Part shown: one piece after another, positions 14,806 to 23,458 of the stretch
Numbering within the stretch: position 1 is the stretch's first letter
How the letters are laid out: each line of letters starts with the position of its first letter
Source: Ruminococcus sp. UBA7013
GTDB taxonomy: Bacteria > Bacillota > Clostridia > Oscillospirales > Ruminococcaceae
DNA: 27,405 nt
Assembly (NCBI GenBank): GCA_002449585.1
Contig: DJXD01000133.1
Span: forward strand, 1-27,405
Direction: 5' to 3'
Translations under genes and position numbers: made by a program
The notes under the pieces: generated by a model
Told to the model about the DNA's origin: nothing
What the model saw: only the letters and a program-made list of their open reading frames with translations
Database searches by the model: none

Positions 14806-16806
14806 TCATGATTCTATTTTATCACATGTGTTCATGTTTGTCAATGCACAAAAGACATCAAGCTTTTCCAGACCGATTTTCAGATAATTAGTCAGTGTGA
14901 TATAATTCTGCATCACAGCGGTCAGATCTTCCTGCATAGAATGCCGGACATGTTCAGCCGATTCTGCAAAGGCATTCAGGAGATCTGATAAGCCCTGCAT
15001 TCCAGAGAATTTTGCTTGCTGACATAAATTTTGACTGTTTTTTTGATCATAAGACTGCAAACCGCTTTGCAGGATCTCACAGAGATAATTTTCAATTTCT
15101 TTCAATAATTGCAGGATTTTTTCCGCATGTGCCGGATTTTGCCGGGTATATTCCGCAGGAAGAAAGAAATCTGTCTGCTGTGGAATTTCGATTGAATCAT
15201 AGATTCCCAACGGAAACAGAACCAGTTTACCATCATCAAAATAAGCGGAACAGAACCAGGTATATATTTTTTCAGGATGTTTCAGCATGGTATCACCAAT
15301 ATGTTCCATAAATTGAATAAATTCTTTTGTTTCTGCTTGATAGCGGATCTGTATTCGGATCTGATTCCCTGAATGATCAGCAATCTGCATTTGATATTTC
15401 TGAGAATGCGTATCAAACGTACTGCTGATACATGCCGATGGATGTACAAAATATAATCTTTCATTTTCGGTGTGCCTTTTGGCCAGATCAATCGCTAATT
15501 TCCGGAAATCTGTATAGATCAGATTACAGATTTCTTTACAGTTGAGATTGACAGGGGTTGTCATCAAGATTTCTGTTTCCTGCGATCCGGATAATTTGCC
15601 ATCACTGATTTTGGCGTTTCTGAGAATCATTTTAGATTGCATCAGTGATTCTATAGGCGCACCGGCATTCCATGGAATAACAGATTCTTTTCTATGAAAA
15701 TGATTTGTATGATAAAATACAGGCCGAATGTCTGAAAATGTCAGAAAGCTGGCATCTTCCGGATTTAAAAAATAATAAATATCGCCCTGATATTCATGGC
15801 TATTGACTTTTCTATGTCCGACAGGAATAATTGTCAGATCCTGATTGATCTTTTCATAATTCCGGCGAAATTCACCAAGCATTTCCTCTGAAAGCGTTTC
15901 ATTCTGCAATGTATATAAATATTCTGCACAGGTGCATAATTTCATCAAAAAATCATCCGTATGAAAGACAGCACGGCGTTCCCGGCAATCGGATAATCTT
16001 CCGCTGAGTTCCCTGAGCATTTTTTCCGCATCAGCCATGCGAAGAGCATGACTCTGTACAGCGGCGGCTTCCAGATGTTCTGCCATATTTTCAGGCATAC
16101 GCACAAATCCCCATTTTAATATATCACATAATAATGTATAGCTTCTCTGTGCAGATGCCTGAATTGCATGACTTTCTTGATCAGAAAGTGCTTTTGTTTG
16201 TAAATCGAAATCAGATAACTGAGTGATACCTTCTTTGATCTGCCATGCAAGAATAACAGCTGCTTTGTGAACACATAAATCTTTTTTATGGCATGAGCAT
16301 GTTGCATTCTGTAATGGATACAGAATTCTAACCGCTGTCCCATCCGGGAGTGTCCCGGAAAGAATACTGCTTTCTTCTAATTGAATTTCTGATATATATG
16401 GCAATATAGCCTTCATCTGACTGCCGATTGATTTCCGGATCTGTATAGATGTTACAGCAGAAAGCTCCTGTTTCAGTAGATCCGGAAGCTGTTGGGGAGA
16501 TTCTTCAAAAAATTCAGGTTCTTCTTCCTCTTCTTCTGAATGGATATGATTTTTCAGCCAAAGCATAGCAGAAATCAGATGTCTGCAAACGCTTCTTGAT
16601 GGGCAGGAACAGGAACTTTCCCATAATGGATTTTTAATGATACAGGTTTCTCCGCTGATCTGAATTTCAGCAGTATCTTCCTGATTCTTCACAGAAACAT
16701 CAGCATTTTCCAAATCTTTGCAGGCACGTTTATAAATACCTTTATTGGAAATACCAATAAAATAATTTTCATCTGCTTCGGCAAGAGCCTGTTGTAATGG
16801 ATTCAT
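14806..16806 (-). CDS. Protein with two SWIM-type zinc fingers
   Basis: A 666-residue cytoplasmic protein. Two SWIM-like metal sites are visible: Cys66, Cys68, Cys74, His76 (CSCPSRSVCRH) and Cys170, Cys172, Cys178, His180 (CSCHKKDLCVH). Between them is an acidic stretch of consecutive Glu at 91-96. The remaining 480 residues hold alternating helices and strands without a motif I know. SWIM domains bind DNA, RNA or proteins. E. coli YehQ is a SWIM protein encoded in the same chromosomal neighbourhood as the DUF4132 protein YehI, so the pairing seen here recurs across phyla. The gene starts 13 bases after the LRR gene stop, with GAGGTG as SD. Confidence 0.85.
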   Translation of the reverse strand: MNPLQQALAEADENYFIGISNKGIYKRACKDLENADVSVKNQEDTAEIQISGETCIIKNPLWESSCSCPSRSVCRHLISAMLWLKNHIHSEEEEEEPEFFEESPQQLPDLLKQELSAVTSIQIRKSIGSQMKAILPYISEIQLEESSILSGTLPDGTAVRILYPLQNATCSCHKKDLCVHKAAVILAWQIKEGITQLSDFDLQTKALSDQESHAIQASAQRSYTLLCDILKWGFVRMPENMAEHLEAAAVQSHALRMADAEKMLRELSGRLSDCRERRAVFHTDDFLMKLCTCAEYLYTLQNETLSEEMLGEFRRNYEKINQDLTIIPVGHRKVNSHEYQGDIYYFLNPEDASFLTFSDIRPVFYHTNHFHRKESVIPWNAGAPIESLMQSKMILRNAKISDGKLSGSQETEILMTTPVNLNCKEICNLIYTDFRKLAIDLAKRHTENERLYFVHPSACISSTFDTHSQKYQMQIADHSGNQIRIQIRYQAETKEFIQFMEHIGDTMLKHPEKIYTWFCSAYFDDGKLVLFPLGIYDSIEIPQQTDFFLPAEYTRQNPAHAEKILQLLKEIENYLCEILQSGLQSYDQKNSQNLCQQAKFSGMQGLSDLLNAFAESAEHVRHSMQEDLTAVMQNYITLTNYLKIGLEKLDVFCALTNMNTCDKIES

Positions 16807-16819
16807 ATAAACACCTCGC

Positions 16820-17560
16820 TTATAATTTCAACTGATCCGGATCAAATGCAAAATGCTGGGATTTATAATGCATCAGCATGATCTGAATTTCAAATTCCTG
16901 TGCTTTCAGTGCCTGATCAATCAGCAAATCAATATTATCTTTTGTGATCAGCGTCCCGGAATTCAAGATACTCTGTACACAGGGAATTTTGATTTCTGGA
17001 TTGCAGAATTTACAAAGATAGGAAAGGCCTTCAAAAAAATGATAACAACTGAATTCTGATCCTGATAACTGTGTAAAGTCATTCCAGATTTCCAGCATCT
17101 GCATTTCCGGAGCGAATATAGTAGAATGGCCATAACCATGCGTGAGTATCACATGCCATAGATCAGCATAATCATTCCCAAGTAATGCAGAAATGATTTC
17201 CGTCTGAAATGCAATGAAATCTGCACAGCCGGAATTTTCATATCCATCAAGTATATTATCCCCTGTAGAAATTTCATAAATGCTATCAAATTCTGTGATA
17301 GTTACTTTTTTCATGTCAATGCATTTTTGGAATAATGTCATAGTTTCCAAGGATCTGCATTGATACAGGATATGTTGCCCAATATTTCCGATCGCACTCA
17401 AAGGAATCACGATATGTTTCAGATTTCTGCATTCTGCAAATGCATAGTCTCCGATATAAGTCACACCTTCCGGAATACAGATACTTTCCAGATTTTCACA
17501 TGCATAGAAAGCCTTTGCTTCGATGCGATTTCCTTCAATCATCACACTTTTAGGATTCAT
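16820..17560 (-). CDS. BspA-type leucine-rich-repeat protein, first gene of the operon
   Basis: A 246-residue protein. Residues 1-80 hold BspA-like repeats (IEAKAFYACENLESICIPE, then YIGDYAFAECRNLKHIVIP). The C-terminal half is helical and ends with DNIDLLIDQALKAQEFEIQ, which looks like an ankyrin-like helical pair. No signal peptide, so unlike most BspA proteins it should be cytoplasmic. It may recognise the target or the partner proteins of this operon. SD AGAGGTG precedes ATG 17560, and the consensus promoter 17637-17665 lies just upstream. Confidence 0.8.
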   Translation of the reverse strand: MNPKSVMIEGNRIEAKAFYACENLESICIPEGVTYIGDYAFAECRNLKHIVIPLSAIGNIGQHILYQCRSLETMTLFQKCIDMKKVTITEFDSIYEISTGDNILDGYENSGCADFIAFQTEIISALLGNDYADLWHVILTHGYGHSTIFAPEMQMLEIWNDFTQLSGSEFSCYHFFEGLSYLCKFCNPEIKIPCVQSILNSGTLITKDNIDLLIDQALKAQEFEIQIMLMHYKSQHFAFDPDQLKL

Positions 17561-17636
17561 AAAACACCTCTTATTATATCATATCAGATATTCAGAAAAT
17601 GCATAACTGACATGATTTTCAGATCTTTTTATTTCT

Positions 17637-17665
17637 ATTATACTGTTTTTTTGATCTGCTGTCAA
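17637..17665 (-). promoter_or_regulatory. Promoter of the six-gene operon
   Basis: Perfect consensus on the minus strand: TTGACA (17665-17660), 17 bases, TATAAT (17642-17637). The leader before the first ATG is about 70 bases. A second TATAAT lies just before the SD but lacks a -35. The housekeeping-type sequence suggests steady expression unless a repressor or processing intervenes. Confidence 0.8.
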
Positions 17666-17769
17666 TGTGTATTAAAATTTTTTCTGAAATCTGTCACAAT
17701 CTGTACAGGATTCCAGAATGTAATAATTGAAAGCCATGCATGATGCTTTTTAATAAAGGAGGTGGAGAG

Positions 17770-18336
17770 ATGATTTCAGAACAGGAACTCCGCATGTTAT
17801 TCAAAATATCCCCCGAAAAAGCACACAGGATGATTTTCAATCAATATAGTAATTATGTCTATGCGATTGTATTCAGCAAATTGAGAAGCTGTGCCAGCCG
17901 GGAAGATATAGATGAATGTGTCAGCGATATTTTTGCAGAAATTTTTATTCATTATGATCCCGATCATACAGGAAGTTTGCAGGGCTATATTGGAACGATT
18001 GCCCGGCGGACTGCGATCAGTGCATTTTATCAGTTTTCAGGGAAATCCAAATCCGGGCAGATGGTTTCTTTTGACAGTGAGGAAATTCCAGATCTGCCTT
18101 CTGATGCTGATATTGAACAGGATTATGAAAAAAAAGCACTCCGGAAACTCCTTCTTGATAAAATTGCAGAACTGGGAGAACCAGATGCTACAATTATCAT
18201 ACAGAAATATTTTTATCATGAGAAATCAGAGGATATTGCTAGACTGGTATCTCTCACGCCGGCCAATGTCAGAAAACGCAGTGAAAGAGCACTACGGAAA
18301 CTGAAATCACTACTTACAAAGGAGGATTTGCTATGA
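17770..18336 (+). CDS. ECF-type RNA polymerase sigma factor
   Basis: A 188-residue sigma-70 family protein with regions 2 and 4 only, the ECF layout. Region 2: FNQYSNYVYAIVFSKL, EDIDECVSDIFAEIF and GSLQGYIGTIARRTAI. Region 4: LGEPDATIIIQKYFYHEKS, then the helix-turn-helix SEDIARLVSLTPANVRKR. Start ATG 17770 follows AAAGGAGG by six to seven bases; an upstream ATG at 17740 has no SD. The stop overlaps the start of the membrane partner (ATGA). A TGTCAC element near 17692 might be part of an autoregulated -35, but the evidence is thin. Confidence 0.92.
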   Translation: MISEQELRMLFKISPEKAHRMIFNQYSNYVYAIVFSKLRSCASREDIDECVSDIFAEIFIHYDPDHTGSLQGYIGTIARRTAISAFYQFSGKSKSGQMVSFDSEEIPDLPSDADIEQDYEKKALRKLLLDKIAELGEPDATIIIQKYFYHEKSEDIARLVSLTPANVRKRSERALRKLKSLLTKEDLL

Positions 18337-19991
18337 AAAATGAAGATTTATTCCATATGCTTGAAAATGCAGATGATGAAACATTGAAACGCATTGCTGA
18401 AGAATTTCCGATCAATCCGGATCAGATGGAAACAGTTTTTCTGAAAAGTGAACAGAAATATAAACAAAAAACAGATTCTGAACCTCCGGCAGAACAAGAA
18501 ACATATCCCGTCCATGTTGTAAAGGCATATGGTTGGTATAAAGCTGTACTTGCGGCGGCGGCCTGTATGCTGATTTGTATGGCAGGTATCAAGGGCATTG
18601 CCGGAATGAAGCATACAGATGTTTCAAGTATGCAGCAGAAATCAGAAGTTTCCACACAGACGCATACAGAAACGATCAGTACCCATTTGCAGACAGAGCC
18701 TGAAACACAGAAATATACCATCAAAAACATCATTCCGGTTATAGAAACAGACAAGCCGGAAACAGAAACTATCACCGAAACTATGACGGCAGTTATGACA
18801 GATGCATCAGAAATAATCCATACAACTTTTACAACGGAAATAACTTCTGCCATAGAAACAGAAACATCTGTCAGCATTATGACAAGTACCATGATACCAG
18901 AAACATCACAGGAAGAAATAATAGAAATCATCTATACAGAAGCACAAAATAGCAATGATCTGCTTCCTGTAACAACAATCATGAATGATATGATTACGGA
19001 AATCAGTACCACAACAACGGAATCTGTCACAACAGAAGAGACTACAGACACTACAGAAACAACAGCCCCATTTATGAGAACGGCAAACCCCGGCTTTTAT
19101 ACGCTGATCAGTAATGATACACAGATAAATTTCTTTGATGCGCTTTATCTGGATCAGAATGGAGAAAGTTATTTATTCACTGACTTTGGAACGGCACATC
19201 TTGCAACATGGGATTCTTTTGGAATCTATGCCCCGGAAGTTTATTATTATGATTTCGATCATGAGCAGGAAACTTTACAGTTGAGCTGTGGTGTTATCTA
19301 TGAATATGTCAGTGATGCTATGCCATCATATTACAGTCAGCTTGCGGAAAAAGAAGTAAATGCTAGATATTATGCCCCTGATCTTCCTGAAATCCCTGGT
19401 TTTTCTGTCAGCTATGATTATTATGAAAATACATTCCGGGAAATTGTATATATGATTCATCTGCATCCTGATTTTCCTGATTATGCACCAGATCATATTG
19501 AACAGAATTATATGCTGACTGATCCGGCTCTTTCTGAAATGACAACACATGTTTTTTATTATGATGAAGATGAAACACGATCTTATTATGAAAATTCTCA
19601 AGTATGGATTTCTTTGAAACAATATTCTAAAAAATCATTTGCTTATCCATCTGGCTATCCTTATGGACATTTTGAGACAAGTCCTATCAAAGTCGGAGAG
19701 CATGACGGCTATTTCCTCAGTATGAACGCATCCGGCCGGAGAGGAAACAGTGATATGCTGATCTGGACAGATGAAAATTATATTTATGAATTATATGGCA
19801 TTGGAAAAACTTCTGTTCACTATGCTATTGATCATCAATATGATGATTATAATTCTGATTATTTCATGAAAAATATTCAATATCCAGATAGTCATCCCAC
19901 AAATGCGGATTTACTGCAATTAGCAGAATCTCTCAGCCCTGTTGATGCCGATCAATTAGAGCCATTCCCGGAAGATCCTAATTATTATTAA
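18333..19991 (+). CDS. Membrane-spanning partner of the ECF sigma factor (probable anti-sigma)
   Basis: A 552-residue protein: a cytoplasmic part of about 68 residues (MKNEDLFHMLENADDETLKR) that should bind the sigma factor, one membrane segment at 69-91, a low-complexity Thr/Glu/Ser stalk of about 160 residues, and a Tyr/Asp-rich extracellular domain from about 250 to the end. The extracellular part has no family I recognise; it contains repeated aromatic clusters (YYYDF, YDYYENTF, VFYYDEDE), which could suit carbohydrate binding. No RsgI-type protease site is evident by eye. Strong SD AAAGGAGG inside the sigma gene. By position and layout it is an anti-sigma or sensor, but the zinc anti-sigma motif HxxxCxxC is absent. 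Confidence 0.8.
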   Translation: MKNEDLFHMLENADDETLKRIAEEFPINPDQMETVFLKSEQKYKQKTDSEPPAEQETYPVHVVKAYGWYKAVLAAAACMLICMAGIKGIAGMKHTDVSSMQQKSEVSTQTHTETISTHLQTEPETQKYTIKNIIPVIETDKPETETITETMTAVMTDASEIIHTTFTTEITSAIETETSVSIMTSTMIPETSQEEIIEIIYTEAQNSNDLLPVTTIMNDMITEISTTTTESVTTEETTDTTETTAPFMRTANPGFYTLISNDTQINFFDALYLDQNGESYLFTDFGTAHLATWDSFGIYAPEVYYYDFDHEQETLQLSCGVIYEYVSDAMPSYYSQLAEKEVNARYYAPDLPEIPGFSVSYDYYENTFREIVYMIHLHPDFPDYAPDHIEQNYMLTDPALSEMTTHVFYYDEDETRSYYENSQVWISLKQYSKKSFAYPSGYPYGHFETSPIKVGEHDGYFLSMNASGRRGNSDMLIWTDENYIYELYGIGKTSVHYAIDHQYDDYNSDYFMKNIQYPDSHPTNADLLQLAESLSPVDADQLEPFPEDPNYY

Positions 19992-20002
19992 TATAAAAAT
20001 AG

Positions 20003-20040
20003 GGCTGTTGCATCATTCATTTCTGTGCAACAGCCTTTTT
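20003..20040. terminator. Bidirectional terminator
   Basis: Perfect 10-bp stem GGCTGTTGCA/TGCAACAGCC (20003-20012 with 20026-20035), 13-base loop, then TTTTT on the plus strand and CCCTATTTTTA on the minus strand. It ends both the sigma/anti-sigma transcript and the pilin-end of the xylanase run. Confidence 0.88.
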
Positions 20041-20055
20041 CAGTGAGGATTCTAA

Positions 20056-20802
20056 TTAATACCAACCGCCTAAGTTTCCATTAGATCCTATTTGTTGATT
20101 AGACAAGGAAACTTTATAGGATTCTCCAAAGGAAGTATTTCCTACATCTGTATAAATCGTACTCCATACATTTGTGCCGACAAAATGCGCATCTTGATTT
20201 GTATTAGCAATATATTCACCATTGATATATGTTACTAATATATCTTTCCGGTAAATTTGCAACATACGGACTGTAAAATCTTTATTATACACAACAATCA
20301 GCCCAAAATTGGTATTTTCAGCTTTCAAATAATCAGAGCAAGTGCCTTTACTTCCATAACCCAACGGATTCGCACCGCTTTTGCCTGCTTTCCATTCTTC
20401 AGAAACGGTTTCATCCAATCCAGCAGCAATGACTGTATCAATTATCTGAGATGGGCCATTACTATTTATCTTCTTTTTATAATTATACCAGCTTTTATTA
20501 GTAAAAGCACCTACTATTTCTGTTTCTCTGTCTTTGAATTTCTTATCCGTTCTTTGATCGAGATAGAGTACTTTGTTAAAAGCACCTGATATATTATCAC
20601 CACTTTTATTAATCACAAATCGTGACATTAGGGAAGATTCTATTGCTGTTTTAATCGTTTTTGCATCTGCAATTGCAACAGCCACCTTTGCCCTTTTGGT
20701 GTAGCCTATCAGGGATGGCACAAGCACGCCAGATAAAATGCCGATAATGGTAATAACGACAATCATCTCTATTAGCGTAAAGCCCTTTATCTTTCTTTTC
20801 AT
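20056..20802 (-). CDS. Type IV pilin-like protein (prepilin N-terminus)
   Basis: A 248-residue protein with the prepilin signature KGFTLIEMIVVITIIGIL: cleavage expected between Gly7 and Phe8, Glu12 as the conserved E5, and a hydrophobic alpha-1 helix. The C-terminal domain (about 200 residues) is polar with many Lys, Asn and Gly and no known ligand motif. Surface pilins of this type are implicated in attachment to cellulose in ruminococci. No pilin assembly genes are in the window. It lies 36 bases downstream of the small repeat protein; the SD is weak (GCGGATGA), so expression may depend on the upstream genes. Confidence 0.88.
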   Translation of the reverse strand: MKRKIKGFTLIEMIVVITIIGILSGVLVPSLIGYTKRAKVAVAIADAKTIKTAIESSLMSRFVINKSGDNISGAFNKVLYLDQRTDKKFKDRETEIVGAFTNKSWYNYKKKINSNGPSQIIDTVIAAGLDETVSEEWKAGKSGANPLGYGSKGTCSDYLKAENTNFGLIVVYNKDFTVRMLQIYRKDILVTYINGEYIANTNQDAHFVGTNVWSTIYTDVGNTSFGESYKVSLSNQQIGSNGNLGGWY

Positions 20803-20838
20803 GTCATATCATCCGCTTTCTATGCTGAACCAATCTGT

Positions 20839-21168
20839 TTATTTTTTGCCACCTAATCTATCTTTAACAGCATTAATTGCTGCATTGATCTGTTCATCTG
20901 GAAGATCTACCCCGGTAATTTCCTCCACAGCTTTGACAGGATTTTCTTTCAATTTTTGTTTAAAATCCGGATCATTTTTAGCACGAGAAACACTTTCAGA
21001 AGCTTTTGCCTTGACATCGCCGACAAGCTTATGAATCTGTTCATCCGGAAGATCTACTCCAGTGATTTCCTCCACGGCTTTGACCGGATTTTCTGTGAAT
21101 TTTTTAGAAAAATCCGGATCATTCTTGACTTTGCTGATAATTTCATCTGCTTTTGCTTTGAGATCCAT
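20839..21168 (-). CDS. Small protein made of two tandem NHLP/Nif11-like repeats
   Basis: A 109-residue protein. Two nearly identical units of about 50 residues, each with KNDPDF, a helix, ENPVKAVEEITGVDLPDEQI and a Lys/Ala-rich tail; it ends in GGKK. The unit resembles the DPEFRxxLxxDPxxALxExxG pattern of nitrile-hydratase/Nif11-like leader peptides, but no core peptide or modifying enzyme is visible. Start ATG 21168 is set by GGAGG nine bases upstream; earlier ATGs lie within the dipeptidase gene. Start follows the dipeptidase stop by only two bases. No Cys, no signal; cytoplasmic and likely highly soluble. Confidence 0.85.
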   Translation of the reverse strand: MDLKAKADEIISKVKNDPDFSKKFTENPVKAVEEITGVDLPDEQIHKLVGDVKAKASESVSRAKNDPDFKQKLKENPVKAVEEITGVDLPDEQINAAINAVKDRLGGKK

Positions 21169-21170
21169 TG

Positions 21171-22586
21171 TTAAATACCTCCATTTGATGATTCTGCACA
21201 AAGTGCAGTCATGGCCAAGGCCATCATTTCCGCATCCAGCATAAGATGCTCTAATTTAATAAATTCATCTGCGCCATGCATATGAACATCTGTGCCGGGG
21301 AATGTTGCTCCAAAAGCAACACCGCCCTCGATATGATGCACATATGTTCCTCCACCGATTGCCAGGCATTCGCCTTTTAATCCGGTGACATGTTCATAAA
21401 TATGCAGAAGTGTTTGCACAAATTCAGAATTTTCATCTGTATGATGAGGTTCATCACACATGATACTTTCACATGTCAGCGGCGCAAGTACCTGCTTCAT
21501 ATTTTGGATAATATCCGAACCGGTACAGCAGACTGGAAAACGGATATCATTCCATACTGTTACATGTTCTGTTGTCATATCAATCACACTGCAAACCAAT
21601 GTCAGACTGCCAGACAGTGCATCATTCGCAGCAATTCCGCAAGATTGGCCATTTGTTTCCCCATAGGGATATAATTTTGAAAGCTTGTGAATGATTTCAC
21701 CCTGTTGTCCTTTGCAATGCAAGGCATCCAGAATTTTTAATAAAAATGTCAGTGCATTTTTCCCTTTTTCCGGAGTAGATGCATGAGCGGATTCGCCTTT
21801 GACGGAAATTGTTACAATGCCATTATCCAGATCAATTTGTGTCTGAGGAATTTCAATATAGCATTTCTGTAAATCTTGTACAGCCGTTTTCACATCTTGT
21901 AATTTAACATTCATCAAGATAGCATCTGCATAAGCGGGAACAGCATTAATCACATCACCAGCTTTGAGCTTGATAATATAGGATTGATGATCATTAAAAT
22001 CAGCGGACAATTTCAGGCGGCACATTCCCTTTTCAAGATTAATAACAGGATAATCTCCATCGGGTGTGAAGACCATGGGGGGAAGCGTTTTCTTTTTCAT
22101 GTAATATTCCAGATCAGCAGAGCCATTTTCTTCATTTGTTCCGAAAATCAGCCGGACACCATGTTTCATGGGAATATGCAGATCTTTGATTGCTTTCATG
22201 GCAAATAATGCCGCTGTAGCAGGGCCTTTATCATCAGAAGTTCCCCGGCCATAAAGCTTATCTGTTTCGGGTTCATAAGTCAGCTGATAGGGATCATATG
22301 TCCAGCCGTCTCCTTCAGGAACAACATCCAGATGAGCCAGAATGCCAAGCTTTGGAGGAAGTGCATTCAAGTCTGCACTTCCTGCATAAAAATCAATATT
22401 TTCTGTCTGAAAGCCTTCACAGGCATCCAGCATGATCCGCAAAGCATTTGCAGGTTCAGAACCGAATGGCGCATTTTCAGCAGGATCACCCTGCACACTT
22501 CTGACAGCTATCAGCTTTGCCAGCAAATCAAGCATTTCCTGCTGATGCAATTCCAGATACTCATGTATTTCTTTCTGATATTTCAT
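21171..22586 (-). CDS. Dipeptidase of the PepV/Sapep family (M20)
   Basis: A 471-residue metallopeptidase that cleaves dipeptides in the cytosol. Seen: GILAHLDVVPEGDGW with the metal-binding His and catalytic Asp, YGRGTSDDKGP with the bridging Asp, GTNEENGSADLEYY with catalytic Glu and metal-binding Glu, FTPDGDYPV, and the C-terminal AIGGGTYVHHIEGGVAFG with the last His ligand. Length and motif order match PepV. Its ATG overlaps the transporter stop by 4 bases (ATGA). Confidence 0.92.
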   Translation of the reverse strand: MKYQKEIHEYLELHQQEMLDLLAKLIAVRSVQGDPAENAPFGSEPANALRIMLDACEGFQTENIDFYAGSADLNALPPKLGILAHLDVVPEGDGWTYDPYQLTYEPETDKLYGRGTSDDKGPATAALFAMKAIKDLHIPMKHGVRLIFGTNEENGSADLEYYMKKKTLPPMVFTPDGDYPVINLEKGMCRLKLSADFNDHQSYIIKLKAGDVINAVPAYADAILMNVKLQDVKTAVQDLQKCYIEIPQTQIDLDNGIVTISVKGESAHASTPEKGKNALTFLLKILDALHCKGQQGEIIHKLSKLYPYGETNGQSCGIAANDALSGSLTLVCSVIDMTTEHVTVWNDIRFPVCCTGSDIIQNMKQVLAPLTCESIMCDEPHHTDENSEFVQTLLHIYEHVTGLKGECLAIGGGTYVHHIEGGVAFGATFPGTDVHMHGADEFIKLEHLMLDAEMMALAMTALCAESSNGGI

Positions 22587-23458
22587 GTTAACTGATGCCC
22601 CTTTTTGGAATAATTATTATAAATAAACATGCCCACTGCGGCAAGAATAATAATACCATAGCCCAAGAAACTCCATCCGTCAGGGATCTCATGGAAAAAT
22701 AAAAAGCCTAATGTTGTTGCAAAAATGATTTGTGAATAATCATAGACAGATATTTCCTTTGCTGGTGCATAACAATATGCTGCTGTGATAGAAAACTGAC
22801 CTCCGGCGGCGGCTGTACCTGCGCCGATCAAAATCAGGATCTGTTGCCATGTCATGGGATGAAAAGCCAAAATCAGAAACGGGAGTGTCACCAAACAGGA
22901 AAATCCTGAGAAAAATAATACAATGAAATTTTTATTAACACCTTTCTGGCCTAATATTCTGACAATGGCATAAGCTGCGCCGGCACAGATTCCTCCTGTC
23001 AGGCCGATCGCTGACGCTTTGAAATCTGAAAAATCCAATGTTGGCTTGATAATCAGCAGACTGCCTAGAAATGCTGTCAATACTGCCGCCCCCTGTGCCG
23101 GACGGAGTTTTTCTTTCAGAAGAATCCAAGAAAACAGAATGGTAAAAAATGGAGACATTTTATTCAGCATAGAGGCATCAGACAGCACTAGATGATCAAT
23201 TGCATAGAAATTGCACAAGATCCCGATTGTTCCGAATCCTGCCCGGAGAAACAGCCAGCCAAGCCCCTGTTTCGGAATCTGAAGGCTTCCTTTCTCTCGG
23301 AAACATGCCGCCCCTGCAATGAGCAGGGCGACAAAATTCCGGAAAAAACTTTTCTGTACAGAAGGCAGATCCCCAGACAATCTGACAAATGCATTCATGA
23401 ATGCAAAACAGAATGCAGAACAGATGATCAGTAAAATGCCTTTATATTTCTGTTTCAT
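22583..23458 (-). CDS. EamA/DMT-family transporter
   Basis: A 291-residue membrane protein with ten predicted hydrophobic helices in two EamA halves (first half from GILLIICSAFCFAFMNAF, second from SAIGLTGGICAGAAYAIV). Substrates of the family include metabolites, amino acids and drugs; none can be chosen here. It starts inside the xylanase stop (ATGA) and its stop overlaps the dipeptidase start, so all three are translated as one unit. Confidence 0.9.
   Translation of the reverse strand: MKQKYKGILLIICSAFCFAFMNAFVRLSGDLPSVQKSFFRNFVALLIAGAACFREKGSLQIPKQGLGWLFLRAGFGTIGILCNFYAIDHLVLSDASMLNKMSPFFTILFSWILLKEKLRPAQGAAVLTAFLGSLLIIKPTLDFSDFKASAIGLTGGICAGAAYAIVRILGQKGVNKNFIVLFFSGFSCLVTLPFLILAFHPMTWQQILILIGAGTAAAGGQFSITAAYCYAPAKEISVYDYSQIIFATTLGFLFFHEIPDGWSFLGYGIIILAAVGMFIYNNYSKKGHQLT

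Noticed and set aside
18333..18560. Zinc-binding anti-sigma domain (HxxxCxxC)
   Set aside because: The cytoplasmic part contains no Cys; the anti-sigma role is based on layout and coupling only.
18422..18931. A 169-codon frame opposite the anti-sigma gene
   Set aside because: Mirror of the Thr/Ser/Glu-rich stalk; Val/Ser/Ile-rich low-complexity product, no SD. The plus-strand gene is clearly the real one.
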